Assembly: GCF_030272615.1 (NCBI RefSeq)
Contig: NC_081415.1
Location: forward strand, 511,257,873 to 511,321,872
Direction: 5' to 3'
Origin: Cryptomeria japonica
Taxonomy: Eukaryota; Streptophyta; Pinopsida; Cupressales; Cupressaceae
Length of the DNA: 64,000 bases
Under the pieces are notes generated by a model that saw only the letters and a program-made list of their open reading frames with translations, was not told where the DNA came from and searched no databases. A program made the position numbers and the translations under genes. Shown piece by piece: positions 9,787 through 22,850 of the stretch (the stretch's first letter is position 1; every line of letters starts with the position of its first letter).

Positions 9787-12700
9787 TGTAATGCCCCGCT
9801 AGGAAACCCCAAAGGGATAAAGCTAAAACATACAAATGGAGTGCAATAATTTTTTTTTTTTTTTTTAAGATAAACACAACATTAAGATACAACAAGATAT
9901 CAAAGATTCAGATTACATAGAGGAAGACATCAACTAACACCTAAAGAGTTTCCCAATGAGATTACTTAAATTCAAAATTCACTTAACTCACACAATTAAT
10001 CCAATAAGTTGATTATCTTATAACAAGATAATACATAAACAAGGATAATTACTTTCAAAAGATGGAAATATAAATCACATGCTAATGTTTATCCATTATG
10101 ATTCATTCATACTTTACATTCAAGCTTTTCATTAAAATATATGCCATGCATCTACTATTCTAACACACTAGAATTTTATCATAAACATATGAGATCTTTC
10201 CATGCATATTTAATTTCCTTAACAACAACTGCATAGATTCCATTACTCTAAGCTACATTTATTCATGATGTAATTTACTGCATTCAAGAAAGGACTGCAT
10301 ACAAGCATTTAAAGTTAATTCCATCTTATCCACTTATACATTCTAACATAAGCTATTCTTACATGATAAATTGAATAAGGGAAACATAAGAGAATAACAT
10401 CACATAACACCATAATGATCTCGGAGTTCACCCCTAAAGGGCTACATCTTCGGGTCTGCTCAACTGCAAGACCCCTCTAATAATTAGTAAAGTTAAGAAT
10501 ACAAGAGGTTACACCATTTACAATCGTACCATCAAGGTGAAACATAAACAATATACAAATGACTGCATCGGTCAATTAATACATAAAAGATCCTTGAAAA
10601 GGAAAGGATCCAGCTGAACATAATCAAAGCTAAAACAAAGGTCTAGGAGAGAATCCACAAAACTGAGTCATCACCACCCAAGGTCTAATATGAAACTAGG
10701 TACTCACAAGGGCATAGACAATAGGACAACCCACAAAGGTACTCCTATCAGACAATACAACAACACACTAGCGAATGTAGGGACAAGTGTCATCACACAA
10801 CCTGGTATGGTTACCATGATAGGTCTTCATAGGTTTCGGCACCATATACTAGGTTACCCTGGCAACCTAATCTGAACCTCTAGCCCATCCAAGCCTTATG
10901 TGGACCCACACATCCTTTCGTCAAGACAAGGATGATGGTTTGCCATTTTAGGCCTTCTCACAGCATGTCGAGTCTGTGTTAGCACTTGCCCCATGTGTGA
11001 GGCACAATTATCTTACTTAGAGATTACATTCTAAGCTACTATTAGGTTATCACTTATTAGACTCACTTTCGATGGGTTACCCAGCAACCTCTTTGGGCAC
11101 GGCCCCCAATCGAAAGTGACTTTCCCATATGACACTAGACTATACTCAGACAAACTCAAAAACCAAGGAATAGACATGGTCAGATGAACGGAGTTTAAAA
11201 AGGAGGGAACAACCATCTGGTCAAACATGACTCAAAGGTGGTACACTTAGTAGCAGTACTCTAACTAGAGACCTGACCGACTAAGGTCAACCATGAATCA
11301 TCATTCGACACCCACATAGAGGATATGACCAACTACGACACCACCACAATACAACAGTCAACTCGGGACAGAGGACTGAAACAGGTACCCCAAATCAATC
11401 CATACGTCATGGTCCTATCAAACAAAGCATGACTTGCCATTACTTAAGCAAAAGCGAATACATAAATAAAACTCACATAGCCAATATCCAGCAGATACAA
11501 TCTTTTCCGAATTGATCTAAATGTTAAAAGTCGATCAAGTTTTCTACATGATCTATATTAGATTGTAGTTATCTACCTCATCTAGGTATAGGTTGTTCTT
11601 GGTTCTTCTAACTCTCTAAGGTTCATTGCATCGAACATACATAAATACTCCATAAAGAGTTCTTTAACCAATTTCACAAGAATATAATTTAAACAACCAT
11701 TAACCAATTAATTAAGATATTTAATCTTCAATTAACACCTCATTGACGTACTGGTTCAAAATAAATCCTACACATTTGTCTTTTCCAGAACCAATTTACA
11801 CTATACATATCAAGGAAAAATACATATTTAGGGAAGCCAAATAAAGAAAATCCATTCCCAGATTAACAGATTGTTTGCTTGAGCATATAAAGAAAATTAC
11901 TAAAATTAACTATTAATTAAAGAATATATTTATTAATCCAAAATTAATTAAATATAACAAATTAATAATTACTACTAAAGTGACAAATTAAGTATTTAAT
12001 TACCAAAATATGCATTAATACTAATAAGATGAGTTTTGAATATTAATTATAACACTATACAATAAATTAATAACAAATCATACTTGAATTATTATTTAAT
12101 GCCAATATTTATTAATAATCAAAAAAACTTAATTAAAATATTAAACATAATTAAAAAAAAAACTTAATTTAAAATTACATTTAATATTATTAATTTATTA
12201 TTATAAATATATTTTTTTATATAAAAAAAATATTTAAAAAAAATGATTTTCTTTTTTTTTTTAAAAACAACAATTTAAATGGGGGTGGCGAAGGCTGGGC
12301 CCACCTCCCAACGTGGGGGTTGGGCGACCCAAACCCCGGCCGTGGAAACCCTAACTCGGGCGGTGCCACCGCAGTGGATGCAGGTCCTGCGGTGCCTTGT
12401 GGCCACCACGGTGAGCTTGCGGCCACACGTGAGCTGCAACCTGCGCGGGGGGGGGGGGGGGAGGAGGCGGGTGGAGCTCCGCTCGCCGCCCTCCAACCCC
12501 AAACCACATTTAATTTTTTTTTTGGTTTTAAAAAAATTTCAATTTACCCATAAAAAAAAAAATTGATTTCTTCAATAATAGGGTTTTTATAAATTCTTTT
12601 TCTAAACAACAAAACCCCCATTCTTTTTAAAGAACAGTCTCATAATGAGACTTAAAATATTATTTCCCAGAATGATAAGGTTTCTAAATTTAGAGGTGTC

Positions 12701-13949
12701 TATTAAATAACCCTCCAAAATAACCAATTTGGGACAAAGAGGAACTCATTTTTCATATAAAATTACAAGCAATCAGCCAAACTAACTAATTTCCCCAACA
12801 GTTCTTAATCTTGGCATTCAATGGAGAATCTGGAACCAAGATAGCATGAAAAAAATTCAAATCCTCTTTTTTTTTTTTAAACAATAACTAAATTGATAAA
12901 TAGATCCTACCTCAATAAGCATTCCTAGAAGGGATCTGATGGAGAGCCCCAACCTACAGCTCAAGAAATCCTTCTCCTCCCAAAACCCCCAAATTCAATC
13001 CAAAAATATTTTCCAAAAATATTTTCCAAAAATATATTTTTCTCCAAAAACATTCAATCCCCAATATTTTCCAAAAGTCTAGGTTATATGGAAAAGTTTG
13101 ACCAAAAATCTAATTTTTGGATTTAAAATTTTTATTTAAAATAATTCCCAAAAATTACTATTTTCCAACTATATCAACAAATTAAATTGTTTTTCAATTC
13201 AAAATTGATTTTCTCAATTAATTCAATTTAACCTTTCTATTTCCGAAAATGCCAAGAAGATAAAATTAATTCTATTTCAATTAAAATTAAATCTTCCTTT
13301 TCGTAGGCATAAACATAATACATTCAAAATTCAAAATCAACCATGAAATTTAACTTGCTCCTAAACTGACTTGAGCAATTCAATATCAATGATAATCGCA
13401 TAATGAAACCCTATTTAATTTAGTCAATTAATCTTTAATGCACAAACACATATTTAATCAAATTAAATACTAAGGACTAATTAATCAATTTAACCACACA
13501 CACCAAGCACGCAAACCAAGAAAGTCAACCAGATAGATGACTCGCAAACCCAAACAAAAAGGGAATACCGACGATGACTGGCAATGCTTACTTGAGCATG
13601 AATATGGTCAACTAAGGTCTTACGACCACCTAATCCAACTCTAAGGATTAAAGAGGTACTCTCAAACTTGCAAATCTAGGTGAAGACAAACCTCGCACTC
13701 ATGCGGTACTATACCTAAAAACTCCTACAACCAAAAGTCATAAATGCATACATATATAAACTTAATGAAAGTGCTAGCCTGATTTTAATACCATGAAATA
13801 GGAACACTAAGCAACTTGCATACAACTAGTGTGAAAACCACATTAACAGATATGTACTAAATCAATACATCTGACTATAATCATTATATTATGATAAACT
13901 AACTAAGATAAAACTGAGATTAAAAATTGATTAGGGCAGGGGTACTACA
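9787..13949 (-). repeat. LARD-A 3' LTR (4163 bp)
   Basis: This is the left copy in window coordinates and the 3' LTR in element orientation. It begins TGTAATGCCCC on the plus strand and ends GGGGTACTACA. It retains a 347-bp segment (about 11004-11350) that is missing from its partner. It holds a GC-rich block at about 12278-12506 inside otherwise AT-rich DNA. Confidence 0.88.
12278..12506. other. GC-rich block of the LARD-A 3' LTR
   Basis: A sharply bounded GC-rich island with a run of 15 G at 12447-12461, flanked on both sides by poly-A/T rich DNA. The other LTRs hold an equivalent block at the same relative place. The partner LTR has only a 6-G run here, so the homopolymer has changed length since insertion. 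Overlapping open frames on both strands are by-products of base composition. Confidence 0.7.
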
Positions 13950-13960
13950 TTCTTCCCCCC
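13950..13960 (-). promoter_or_regulatory. LARD-A polypurine tract
   Basis: Minus strand GGGGGGAAGAA lies directly before the TGTAG start of the 3' LTR. This is the expected position of the plus-strand primer of an LTR retrotransposon. Confidence 0.8.
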
Positions 13961-16900
13961 TAGGTTCCGACTTACTCCTAGAAGTCGTAAGGCTAGATGG
14001 AGAACATGTCGTATGCATCAACCTTGAAACTTATTCAACAAAGATCAAATTGCACATAGAAATCTTTCGATAAATAAATGAAATATTACTGCTAAATCCT
14101 TTACGAATGCCATTACCCATTGGTAAGATACATCTAAATCCATACATTTCTTATAACATTCTAGAAATTATCCACAATCATAGCAGAGAAACAAGAATTT
14201 TATCCCTTCCATTTCACCAAATTAATGCATTACAAAGCAGTAAACAACAATTACCATACTCATCTACCAGATATGACAAGAAAACATACCATCATGATCA
14301 ATTTCCATTACCAATACATCTTTTTCATAAAACTTTATCACATAGAACTAGCTTAAAATATCAATTTCTACAACCAAATTAACTTTCATGAAATAAGAGC
14401 AACGTAAATAACTCAATTGTTTACACTTGCCAGGCATAAGAAAACCTTTCCAAAGACAATGTCCCATAACATAGTGACAAGTTAGCATAATTTATTCCAA
14501 GATACACATAATAACCATCCACATAACTGGAATGCACAACTCAAAAGGCCACATGTGAGCATGTCTAATGCTCGGTCAAAGATAACATGCACAATCAGCA
14601 TCTCTATGCTTGATCTCAGAACAACAATATGATCATAAATATCCAATAGCTCACTCAAAGGCTCGATGGTGCTAGGCACACCATAGCGGTGCTACCTTCC
14701 ATACAAGACCTTTGTGAATATCCTTTGTTGAGCAAGGTGGTTAGCCTCCAAGAGATAGTCACCACACATAGGTAGGTAGTGGGTCCTAGCTGCAACATAG
14801 CCTCACATACCCCCATCCTCAAGGTTCCCTACATCTACTTCCTCGTACACACTCTACCAAGTCCGTCACATACATCCTTAGAGAGGAATTTCACATTTCA
14901 ACACAAGACCAACATATGAAAACAATAAGGGTAAACCAGTTTAGCCACCAAAGTATAGATGAATAAAGATAATAAATCATTAATTCCAATAGTAAGGCAA
15001 GAAAATAATCTAGAATTTGCAACACCAAATCAAGAATGCAAAAGATCACAAGATCGTGGCTAAACCTTCAAAGTCAAAATAAAATAATTTCCTGGTCCCC
15101 AAAGAAATAATAAGAATATCACAACTGCACATAACATCACTATGTGACTAGCATCTAGCCACCAATAAGGAAGGAAGGAACAATTGACTAGCTATTGCAG
15201 TAGCTCATCATGTGGTGTGACATAGTCACACTACCCACATAGCATGGTGGTGTGCACCTTGATATCACCCCGCATCACGTCGTCAAGTGGCATGGCAATA
15301 CCCCAAGCGGAGAAGACAAGCAATGGCATATCCCGCATGGTAGTGTACCTCGTGGAAACAAGCACGTGCAGGTCACATCCTGCATAGCAATGTATCTAGA
15401 AGGATACTCGCCGTAGCCAGAGGTATACATGACTAGGGTCCACCCACATGCCCACCAACATGTACTAACTGGCAGCTCATGTGGATAAACCTACCTTTCA
15501 TGAAGACAAGGCAAAGGATCCTCCAAATTACACCAGCACTATGCTCAAGAATCACCATCGAAATGCTCAAATAAAGGAAAGGAATAGGCTGTCACATATA
15601 AACCTATAAATAGATTCATCAAAAGGAAAAGTATTGAGTACACCTTTGATATAGTTTAATAGTACAACTATATCATTCCTCAAAGTAGAGAAGCTAAAGT
15701 CGCTTTGCGCTGACATTACTCGTAAGCCAATCCATACTATTCAAGGAATGGTGACTTCGAATACTACCCCTTAACATACTAAGTTACCCACAACATGAGG
15801 TTTGGTACTCAGTAGGGAAACAAATAAACAACATCACATAAATAGTATGGTTTCCCATACTCATAAGCAACATATCCTCCATGGTTGATTACTTCACCAA
15901 TCCATGGGCACATATAATAAGCACTGGTTTCTTACAATACACACAATTACACTAGTACTGGTTTAGTCACATTTACGGGGAGTACTTTTCAGTATGCTAA
16001 CATCTATTCAAGGAAGATTTTAATTATGCCTTCTATATAAATAATTGAATCAAGTTTACTCTAGATACAAGTACTGAAATTATTAACAATTCACAATTAC
16101 ATAAGGAAATAACATCATTCCTATATCTTTCTCAAATTTCACTAAGCATCCGAATTCACATTACTAACTATGCAAATTCATTTCTAAAGCTTAAGACTTT
16201 CATATTTCCATAAGAAGCCCAAAAGCAAACATACAATTTCACATGTTTTACAAACATTCTATTTAAATCAATGCATTCTTCATAGCATTTCTAAAAATCT
16301 TATGATTAGGCAAAGAGAAGGGAAAGAGAGTTTGATAATCAAATTGTTTCCTACAAGGACACAAGATCAACAAGGTCACACTATATACAAAAAAATCTCT
16401 CACTATAAGCCTATCATTTTAATTGCATGGTTTTCATTTCGCTGCCATTTAGAAGGATGCCAAAATAGTCTAACATGACGTTTCCAATTATTATGGTTGC
16501 AATAGGAGGTTCTAGTTTTCAAAACAACAGAGATCAAAACATGCAATCTTATCGATTATACAAGACCTCTTGAGAACTCTCACTACTCTAATACAATACC
16601 GACACATCATATTTTGCAACCTATCATTGAACATTAGATATGATAAGAAGGTAAGGGAGGAACTATCAACTAAATAATACACATTAATGCATACACATCA
16701 AACAAGCTTTTCATTCATACTTTCTAAATGTAATAAGACAATTATGTATATCCAAAAGCAAGTTCAATGGAGCATTGCTAAAATAAATTCTCGATCAAAC
16801 TGGTTTAATGAAACACATTAATACTCTCTTGAAGCTACAATAACATATTCCATTTTATACATCTTTTACAAACAAAGCAGTTTCACATAACAACTATTCA

Positions 16901-17605
16901 CATATTAATGCACCTCACTCAAGATAGAATTTAATTATGTTACTCCTACATTACACATGGAGAATTCTTTAATGAAAACATACAGTTTTCTCCGAATGAC
17001 CAAAATGAACTTCCAAACCTAAAGCCCTTTTATTATCTAAAACATAGAAGCATCATAGGGTTCACACAAGGGTTCAAGAAGTCACAACCTTTCTCTTGCA
17101 AAAATAAATCTCATATAAGAGATAAGTACACATATCCCAAACATTTTTAATTTCTAGAGAGAGAGAGGAATGGTCATAATCATTCATTTTGCTACAAAAT
17201 AAGCATTCAATATTTACCATACTAGTCCTTCAAGTTGACAACACTAAGATAGATCATAATCTTAAACAAGCACAATTCGCACTTTCAGATTCAAGACAAG
17301 GACTGACCAACCCAAATGGATTAGTCCAAAGAGTACAACAGTCCATAAGGAAGGTTCATATGACTCTCTTTCAGAATATGAGTAATCGTAGACCAAGACA
17401 TTAATAAGCACATAAAGCATGATCAATCACTCAAAACACCAACATCAAGAAGGTGAGAACATGGTGTGAACACACACGTTACACACAAGTTAAGGTCTGC
17501 TCAATCACTCACATACACAAGGGAGGACAAGCATGCACATAAGGTTGATACACCTCACAACAACTAAGGGCACAACGAAACTAGAGATCCCAGTGTTTGC
17601 AACAT
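13961..17605 (-). other. LARD-A internal domain, non-coding
   Basis: About 3.67 kb between the LTRs, sharing order and sequence with the internal domains of LARD-B and LARD-C. No frame exceeds about 90 codons and none resembles a retrotransposon protein. A 65-codon frame at 14482-14679 recurs in LARD-C (43691-43888) but is shifted in LARD-B, so it looks like passive conservation. A GC-richer module at about 15200-15430 is rich in CATGC/GCATG words and contains the hairpin GTGTGACATAGTCACAC. Confidence 0.75.
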
Positions 17606-17619
17606 GGGCTCTGATACCA
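17606..17619 (-). promoter_or_regulatory. LARD-A primer binding site (initiator Met tRNA type)
   Basis: Minus strand TGGTATCAGAGCCC begins 2 nt after the CATTACA end of the 5' LTR. It matches the usual complement of the plant initiator methionine tRNA 3' end, and fixes the element's direction. Confidence 0.88.
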
Positions 17620-17621
17620 AA

Positions 17622-20600
17622 TGTAATGCCCTACTAGGAAACCCCAAAGGGATAAAGCTAAAACATACAAATGGAGTGCAATAATTTTTTATTTTTATTT
17701 TTAAGATAAACACAACATTAAGATACAACAAGATATCAAAGATTCAGATTACATAGTGGAAGACATCAACTAACACCTAAAGAGTTTCCCAACGAGATTA
17801 CTTAAATTTCACAATTCACTTAACTCACACAATTAATCCAATAAGTTGATTATCTTATAATGAGATAATACATAAACAAGGATAATTACTTTCAAAAGAT
17901 GGAAATATAAATCACATGCTAATGTTTATCCATTATGATTCATTCATACTTTACATTCAAGCTTTTCATTAAAATATATGCCATGCATCTACTATTCTAA
18001 CACACTAGAATTTTATCATAAACATATGAGATCTTTCCATGCATATTTAATTTCCTTAACAACAATTGCATAGATTCCATTACTCTAAGCTACATTTATT
18101 CATGATCCAAGAAAGGACTGCATACAAGCATTTAAAGTTAATTCCATCTTATCCACTTATACATTCTAACATAAGCTATTCATACATGATAAATTGAATA
18201 AGGGAAACATAAGAGAATAACATCACATAACACCATAATGATCTCGGAGTTCACCCCTAAAGGGCTACATCTCCGGGTCTGTTCAACTACAAGACCCCTC
18301 TGATAATTAATAAAGTTAAGAATACAAGAGGTTACACCATTTACAATCCTACCATCAAGGCGAAACATAAACAATATACAAACGACCGCATTGGTCAATT
18401 AATACATAAACGATCCTTGAAAAGGAAAGGATCCAACTGAACATAATCAAAGCTAAAACAAAGGTCCAAGAGAGCATCCACAAAACTGAGTCATCACCAC
18501 CCAAGGTCTAATATGAAACCAGGTACTCACAAGGGCATAGACAATAGGACGACCCACAAAGGTACTCCTATTAGACAATACAACAACACACTAGCGAATG
18601 TAGGGACAAGTGTCATCACACAACCTAGTATGGTTACCATGACAGGTCTTCATATGTTCCAGCCCCATATATTGGGTTACCTTGGCAACCTAATCCAAAC
18701 CTCCGGCCCATCCAAGCCTTATGTGGACCCACACATGCTTTCATGAAGACAAGGATGATGGTTTGCCATTTCAGGCCTTCTCACAACATGTCAAGTCTGT
18801 GTTAGCACTCACCCCATGTGTGAGGCACAACAGTCAACTCAGGATAGAGGACTGAAACAGGTACCCCAAATCAATCCATAGAACATGGTCCTATCAAACA
18901 AAGCATGACTTGCCATTACTTAAGCAAAAGCGAATACAGAAATAAAACTCGCATAGGCAATATCCAGTAGATACAATCTTTTCCGAATTCATCTAAACGT
19001 TAAAAGTCGATCAAGTTTTCTACATGATCTATATTAGATTGGAGTTATCTACCTCATCTAGGTATAGGTTGTTCTTGGTTCTTCTAACTCTCTAAGGTTC
19101 ATTGCATCAAACATACATAAATACTCCATAATGAGTTCTTTAACCAATTTCACAAGAATATAATTTAAACAACCATTAACCAATTAATTAAGCTATTTAA
19201 TCTTCAATTAACACCTCATTGACGTACTGGTTCAAAATAAATCCTACACATTTGTCTTTTCCAGAACCAATTTACACTATACATATCAAGGAAAAATACA
19301 TATTTAGGGAAGCCAAATAAAGAAAATCCATTCCCAGATTAACAAATTGTTTCCTTGAGCATATAAAGAAAATTACTAAAATTAACTATTAATTAAAGAA
19401 TATGTTTATTAATCCACGATTAATTAAATATAACAAATTAATAATTACTACTAAAGTGACAAATAAAGTATTTAATTACCAAAATATGCATTAATAATAA
19501 TAAGATGAGTTTTGAATATTAATTATTGTGTTTTTTTAACACTATACAATAAATTAATAACAAATCATACTTGAATTATTATTTAATGCCAATATTTATT
19601 AATAATAAAAAAAACTTAATTAAAATATTAAACATAATTAAAAAGAAAAACCTAATTTAAAATTACATTTAATATTATTAATTTATTATTATATATATTT
19701 TTTTTATATAAAAAAAATATTTTAAAAAAAGGATTTTCTTTTTTTTTTTAAAAACAACAATTTAAATGGGGGCGGTGAAGGTCGGGCCCACCTCCCAACG
19801 TGGGGGTTGGGCAACCCAAACCCCAACTGCGGAAACCCTAATGTGGGTAGCGCCACCACAGTGGACGCAGGTCCCACGGCACCCTACGGCCACCGCGGTG
19901 AGCCTGCGGCCACACACGAGCTGCAACCTGTGCAGGGGGGAGGAGGCGGGTGGAGCTTCGCTCCCTGCCCTCCAACCCCAAACCACATTTAATTTTTTTT
20001 TTGGTTTTAAAAAAATTTCGATTTACCCATAAAAAAAAATCGATTTCTTAAATAATAGAAATGGGTTTTTATAAATTCTTTTTCTAAACAACAAAAGCCC
20101 CATTCTTTTTAAAGAACAGTCTCATAATGAGACTTAAAATATTATTTCCTAGAATGATAAGGTTTCTAAATTTAGTGGTGTTTATTAAATAACCCTCCAA
20201 AATAACCAATTTGGGACAAAGAGGAACTCATTTCTCATATAAAATTACAAGCAATCAGCCAAACTAACTAATTTTCACAACAGTTCTTAATCTTGGCATT
20301 CAATGGAGAATCTGGAACCAAGATAGCATGAAAAACATTCAAACCCTCTTTTTTTTTTTTTTTTAAACAATAACTAAATTGATAAATAGATCCTACCTCA
20401 ATAAGCATTCCTTTAAGGGATCTGATGGAGAGCCCCAACCTGCAGCTCAAGAAATCCTTCTCCTCCCAAAACCCCCAAATTCAATCCAAAAATATTTTCC
20501 AAAAATATATTATTCTCCAAAAACATTCAATCCCCAATATTTTCCAAAAGTCTAGGTTATATGGAAAAGTTTGACCAAAAATCTAATTTTTGGATTTAAA

Positions 20601-21422
20601 ATTTTTATTTAAATTAATTCCCAAAAATTACTATTTTCCAACTATATCAACAAATTAAATTGTTTTTCAATTCAAAATTGATTTTCTCAATTAATTCAAT
20701 TTAACCTTTCTATTTCCCAAAATGCCAAGAAGATAAAATTAATTCTATTTCAATTAAAATTAAATCTTCCTTTTCGTAGGCATAAACATAATACATTCAA
20801 AATTCAAAATCAACCATGAAATTTAACTTGCTCCTAAACTGACTTGAGCAATTCAATATCAACGATAATCACATAACGAAACCTTGTTTAATTTAGTCCA
20901 TTAATCTTTAATGCACAAATACATATTTAATCAAATTAAATACTAAGGACTAATTAATCAATTTAACCACACACACCAAGCACACAAACCAACAAAGTCA
21001 ACCAGACAGACGACTCACAAACCCAAACAAAAAGGGAATACCGACGACGACTGGAGATGCTTACTTGAGCACGACTATGGTTAACTAGGGTCTTACGACC
21101 ACCTAATCCAACTCTAAGGATTAAAGAGGTACTCTCAAACCTGCAAATCCAAGTGAAGACGAACCTCGCACTCATGCGGTACTGTACTTGAAAACTCCTG
21201 CAACCAAATGTCATAAATACATACATATATAAACTTAATAAAAGTGTTAGCCCAATTTTAATACCATGAAATAGGAACACTAAGCAACTTGCATACAACT
21301 AGTGTGAAAACCACATTAATAGATATGCACTAAATCAATACATCTGACTATAATCATTATATTATGATAAACTAACTAAGATAAAACTGAGATTAAAAAT
21401 TGATTAGGGCAGGGGTACTACA
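17622..21422 (-). repeat. LARD-A 5' LTR (3801 bp, internal deletion)
   Basis: Right-hand LTR of LARD-A. It lacks 347 bp present in the left LTR. The deletion joins two ACAA words (left-copy positions 11004 and 11351), here near 18827-18831. A GC-rich block is at about 19766-19986. Confidence 0.87.
19766..19986. other. GC-rich block of the LARD-A 5' LTR
   Basis: The counterpart of 12278-12506, with the same flanking AT-rich tracts. Many CG dinucleotides of the left copy appear as CA or TG here, consistent with deamination after insertion. Confidence 0.65.
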
Positions 21423-21427
21423 ATTGT

Positions 21428-22017
21428 TATGTTGCAGTAGATGAAGGTGTGACGAATGAGGAGTCGAAAGAAGAAGATGACAATGAAGAAATTGTGTTTG
21501 TAGCCGTGAAGGAGGAACTACCTAATGAAAAGGCTCTAGTATCTCATATGGAGAATAGTGATGAATGGATTATAGACAGAGGCTTCTCATACCACATGAA
21601 CGAAGATAAAAGTAAGTTCATAACCCTTAATGAATTTGATGGAGGTGTTGTTAGATTTGGAAATAACTCTCCTTCCATGGTGAAAGGTAAAGGTTCAATC
21701 TCTCTAAATGGGAAGAGTAATGTTGATGATGTATTTTGGGTTGATGGTCTTCAGAATACTATTTTAAGTGTTGGTCAAGTAAATGATAAAGGTTATTTGC
21801 TTGAGTTTAAGAGTGGAATCTGCAGAATTCTTGGAGGTAATGGTGAACTGATTGCTACCGGGAAGCAAACTAGAGGTAACTTATTCCATTTGAATAGTAA
21901 TATTAATAATTGTCTAGTTGCAAGAATGGAAGACAATTGGTTGTGGCATAAAATATGTTGTCATGTTAATTATGATAATTTGGTTACAATAAGCAAGTCA
22001 AGTGTTGTAAGAGGATA
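21428..22017 (+). pseudogene. Ty1-copia protease and start of integrase, resumed after LARD-A
   Basis: The copia frame continues after the second ATTGT. An acidic linker precedes the retropepsin motif WIIDRGFSYHM (about 21563-21595). The catalytic Asp is kept (21575-21577), but the usual D-S/T-G triad reads D-R-G. The core continues with VRFGNNSPSMVKGKGSI and VDGLQNTILSVGQVNDKGY, then the GAG-pre-integrase stretch with WHKICCHVNYDNL near 21943-21980, where the zinc-binding histidines lie. A frameshift after VVRG (about 22012) ends this segment. The role in a live element would be polyprotein cleavage. Confidence 0.85.
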
Positions 22018-22850
22018 ACCCAACTTGTCAAACTGGATAGTGTGATATGCAAAGATTGTCAAATCGGTAAGATGACCTCTATTTCTTTCAAGAGAAAGAA
22101 TTGTATTTTTGAGAATGTTTTAGATTTGGTACATAATAATCTATGTGGCCCTATGAGAACAAAGAGTTATTACGGTGATAGGTATTTCATGATCTTCACC
22201 GATGACTATTCTAAAATGACGCGGGTGACATTTTTGAGAGAGAACTCAGAAGCATATAATAAATTTAAATCATTTGAAGCTCTGGTTGAGAAGGAAACTG
22301 GTAATAAATTGAAGTGTTTAGGATTAGACCAAGGAGGTGAATTCACATCTGATGAATTTGCTAAGTATTATGATGAATAGGGTATAAAGAGATAGATGTC
22401 TACTCCGAGGACACCATAACAAAATGACATAGCAGAAAGGATGAACAGAACAATAGTTGAAGCAGTAAAAACCATGTTATTGCAAGGTAATGTATCCAAA
22501 ATGTTTTGGAGAAGTGGTCAGTACTTCTATATAAACTCTAAACCGGGTATTGGCAAAGAGAGGTAACAATAAGACACCCTATGAGCTATGGTATGGAAAA
22601 AACCCTTGTGTAAGTTATTTTAAAAATTTTGGAAGTCAATGTTTTATTAAGAGAGATAACGACACTTAGAAATTTGATGAGGGAATTTTTCTTGGTTACT
22701 CTTCTAAGAGTAAAGCATATAAATCTTACAATAAGAGAACCAAGAAAACTGTTGAAAGTGCTAATGTAAAAGTTCATGATCTATCCGATAAGTCTGAAGG
22801 TACAAGAAAATCAAAACCTGAAAGGGATGACAATGAGAAATTTTTTTCAA
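22018..22850 (+). pseudogene. Ty1-copia integrase remnant
   Basis: The integrase that would join element DNA to the host chromosome. The zinc-finger cysteines appear in CKDCQIGKM (22048 on). The catalytic core starts with DLVHNNLCGPMRTKS, where the usual first catalytic Asp of HTDLCGP is Asn. FTDDYSKMTRVTFLRE and LDQGGEFTSDEF (second Asp kept) follow. Stops at 22378 (TAG), 22393 (TAG) and 22417 (TAA) lie where the family has glutamine. RMNRTIVEAVKTML holds the catalytic Glu. A frameshift near 22510 leads to TLNRVLAKRGNNKTPYELWY and FKNFGSQCFI, the C-terminal part. Confidence 0.85.

Larger units (their letters stand above)
9787..21422 (-). mobile_element. LARD-A: long-LTR non-autonomous retrotransposon inside copia
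   Basis: An 11,636-bp element flanked by the 5-bp duplication ATTGT (9782-9786 and 21423-21427), inserted between the copia Gag knuckle and protease. On the minus strand it reads 5' LTR (21422-17622), primer site, internal domain (17621-13950), purine tract, 3' LTR (13949-9787). LTRs begin TGTAGTACCCC and end GGGGCATTACA or a close variant. The internal domain has no gag, protease, integrase or polymerase. Size and layout fit large retrotransposon derivatives. In the first 300 bp the two LTRs differ at roughly 3 percent of sites. Confidence 0.88.

Noticed and set aside
14482-14679. 65-codon frame shared by LARD-A and LARD-C (43691-43888)
   Set aside because: Two extra bases in LARD-B shift the frame, and the shared peptide follows from overall nucleotide similarity.
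9787-21422. Large DNA transposon with 11-bp terminal inverted repeats
   Set aside because: Direct long terminal repeats, a primer binding site and a purine tract at the right places show an LTR retrotransposon.
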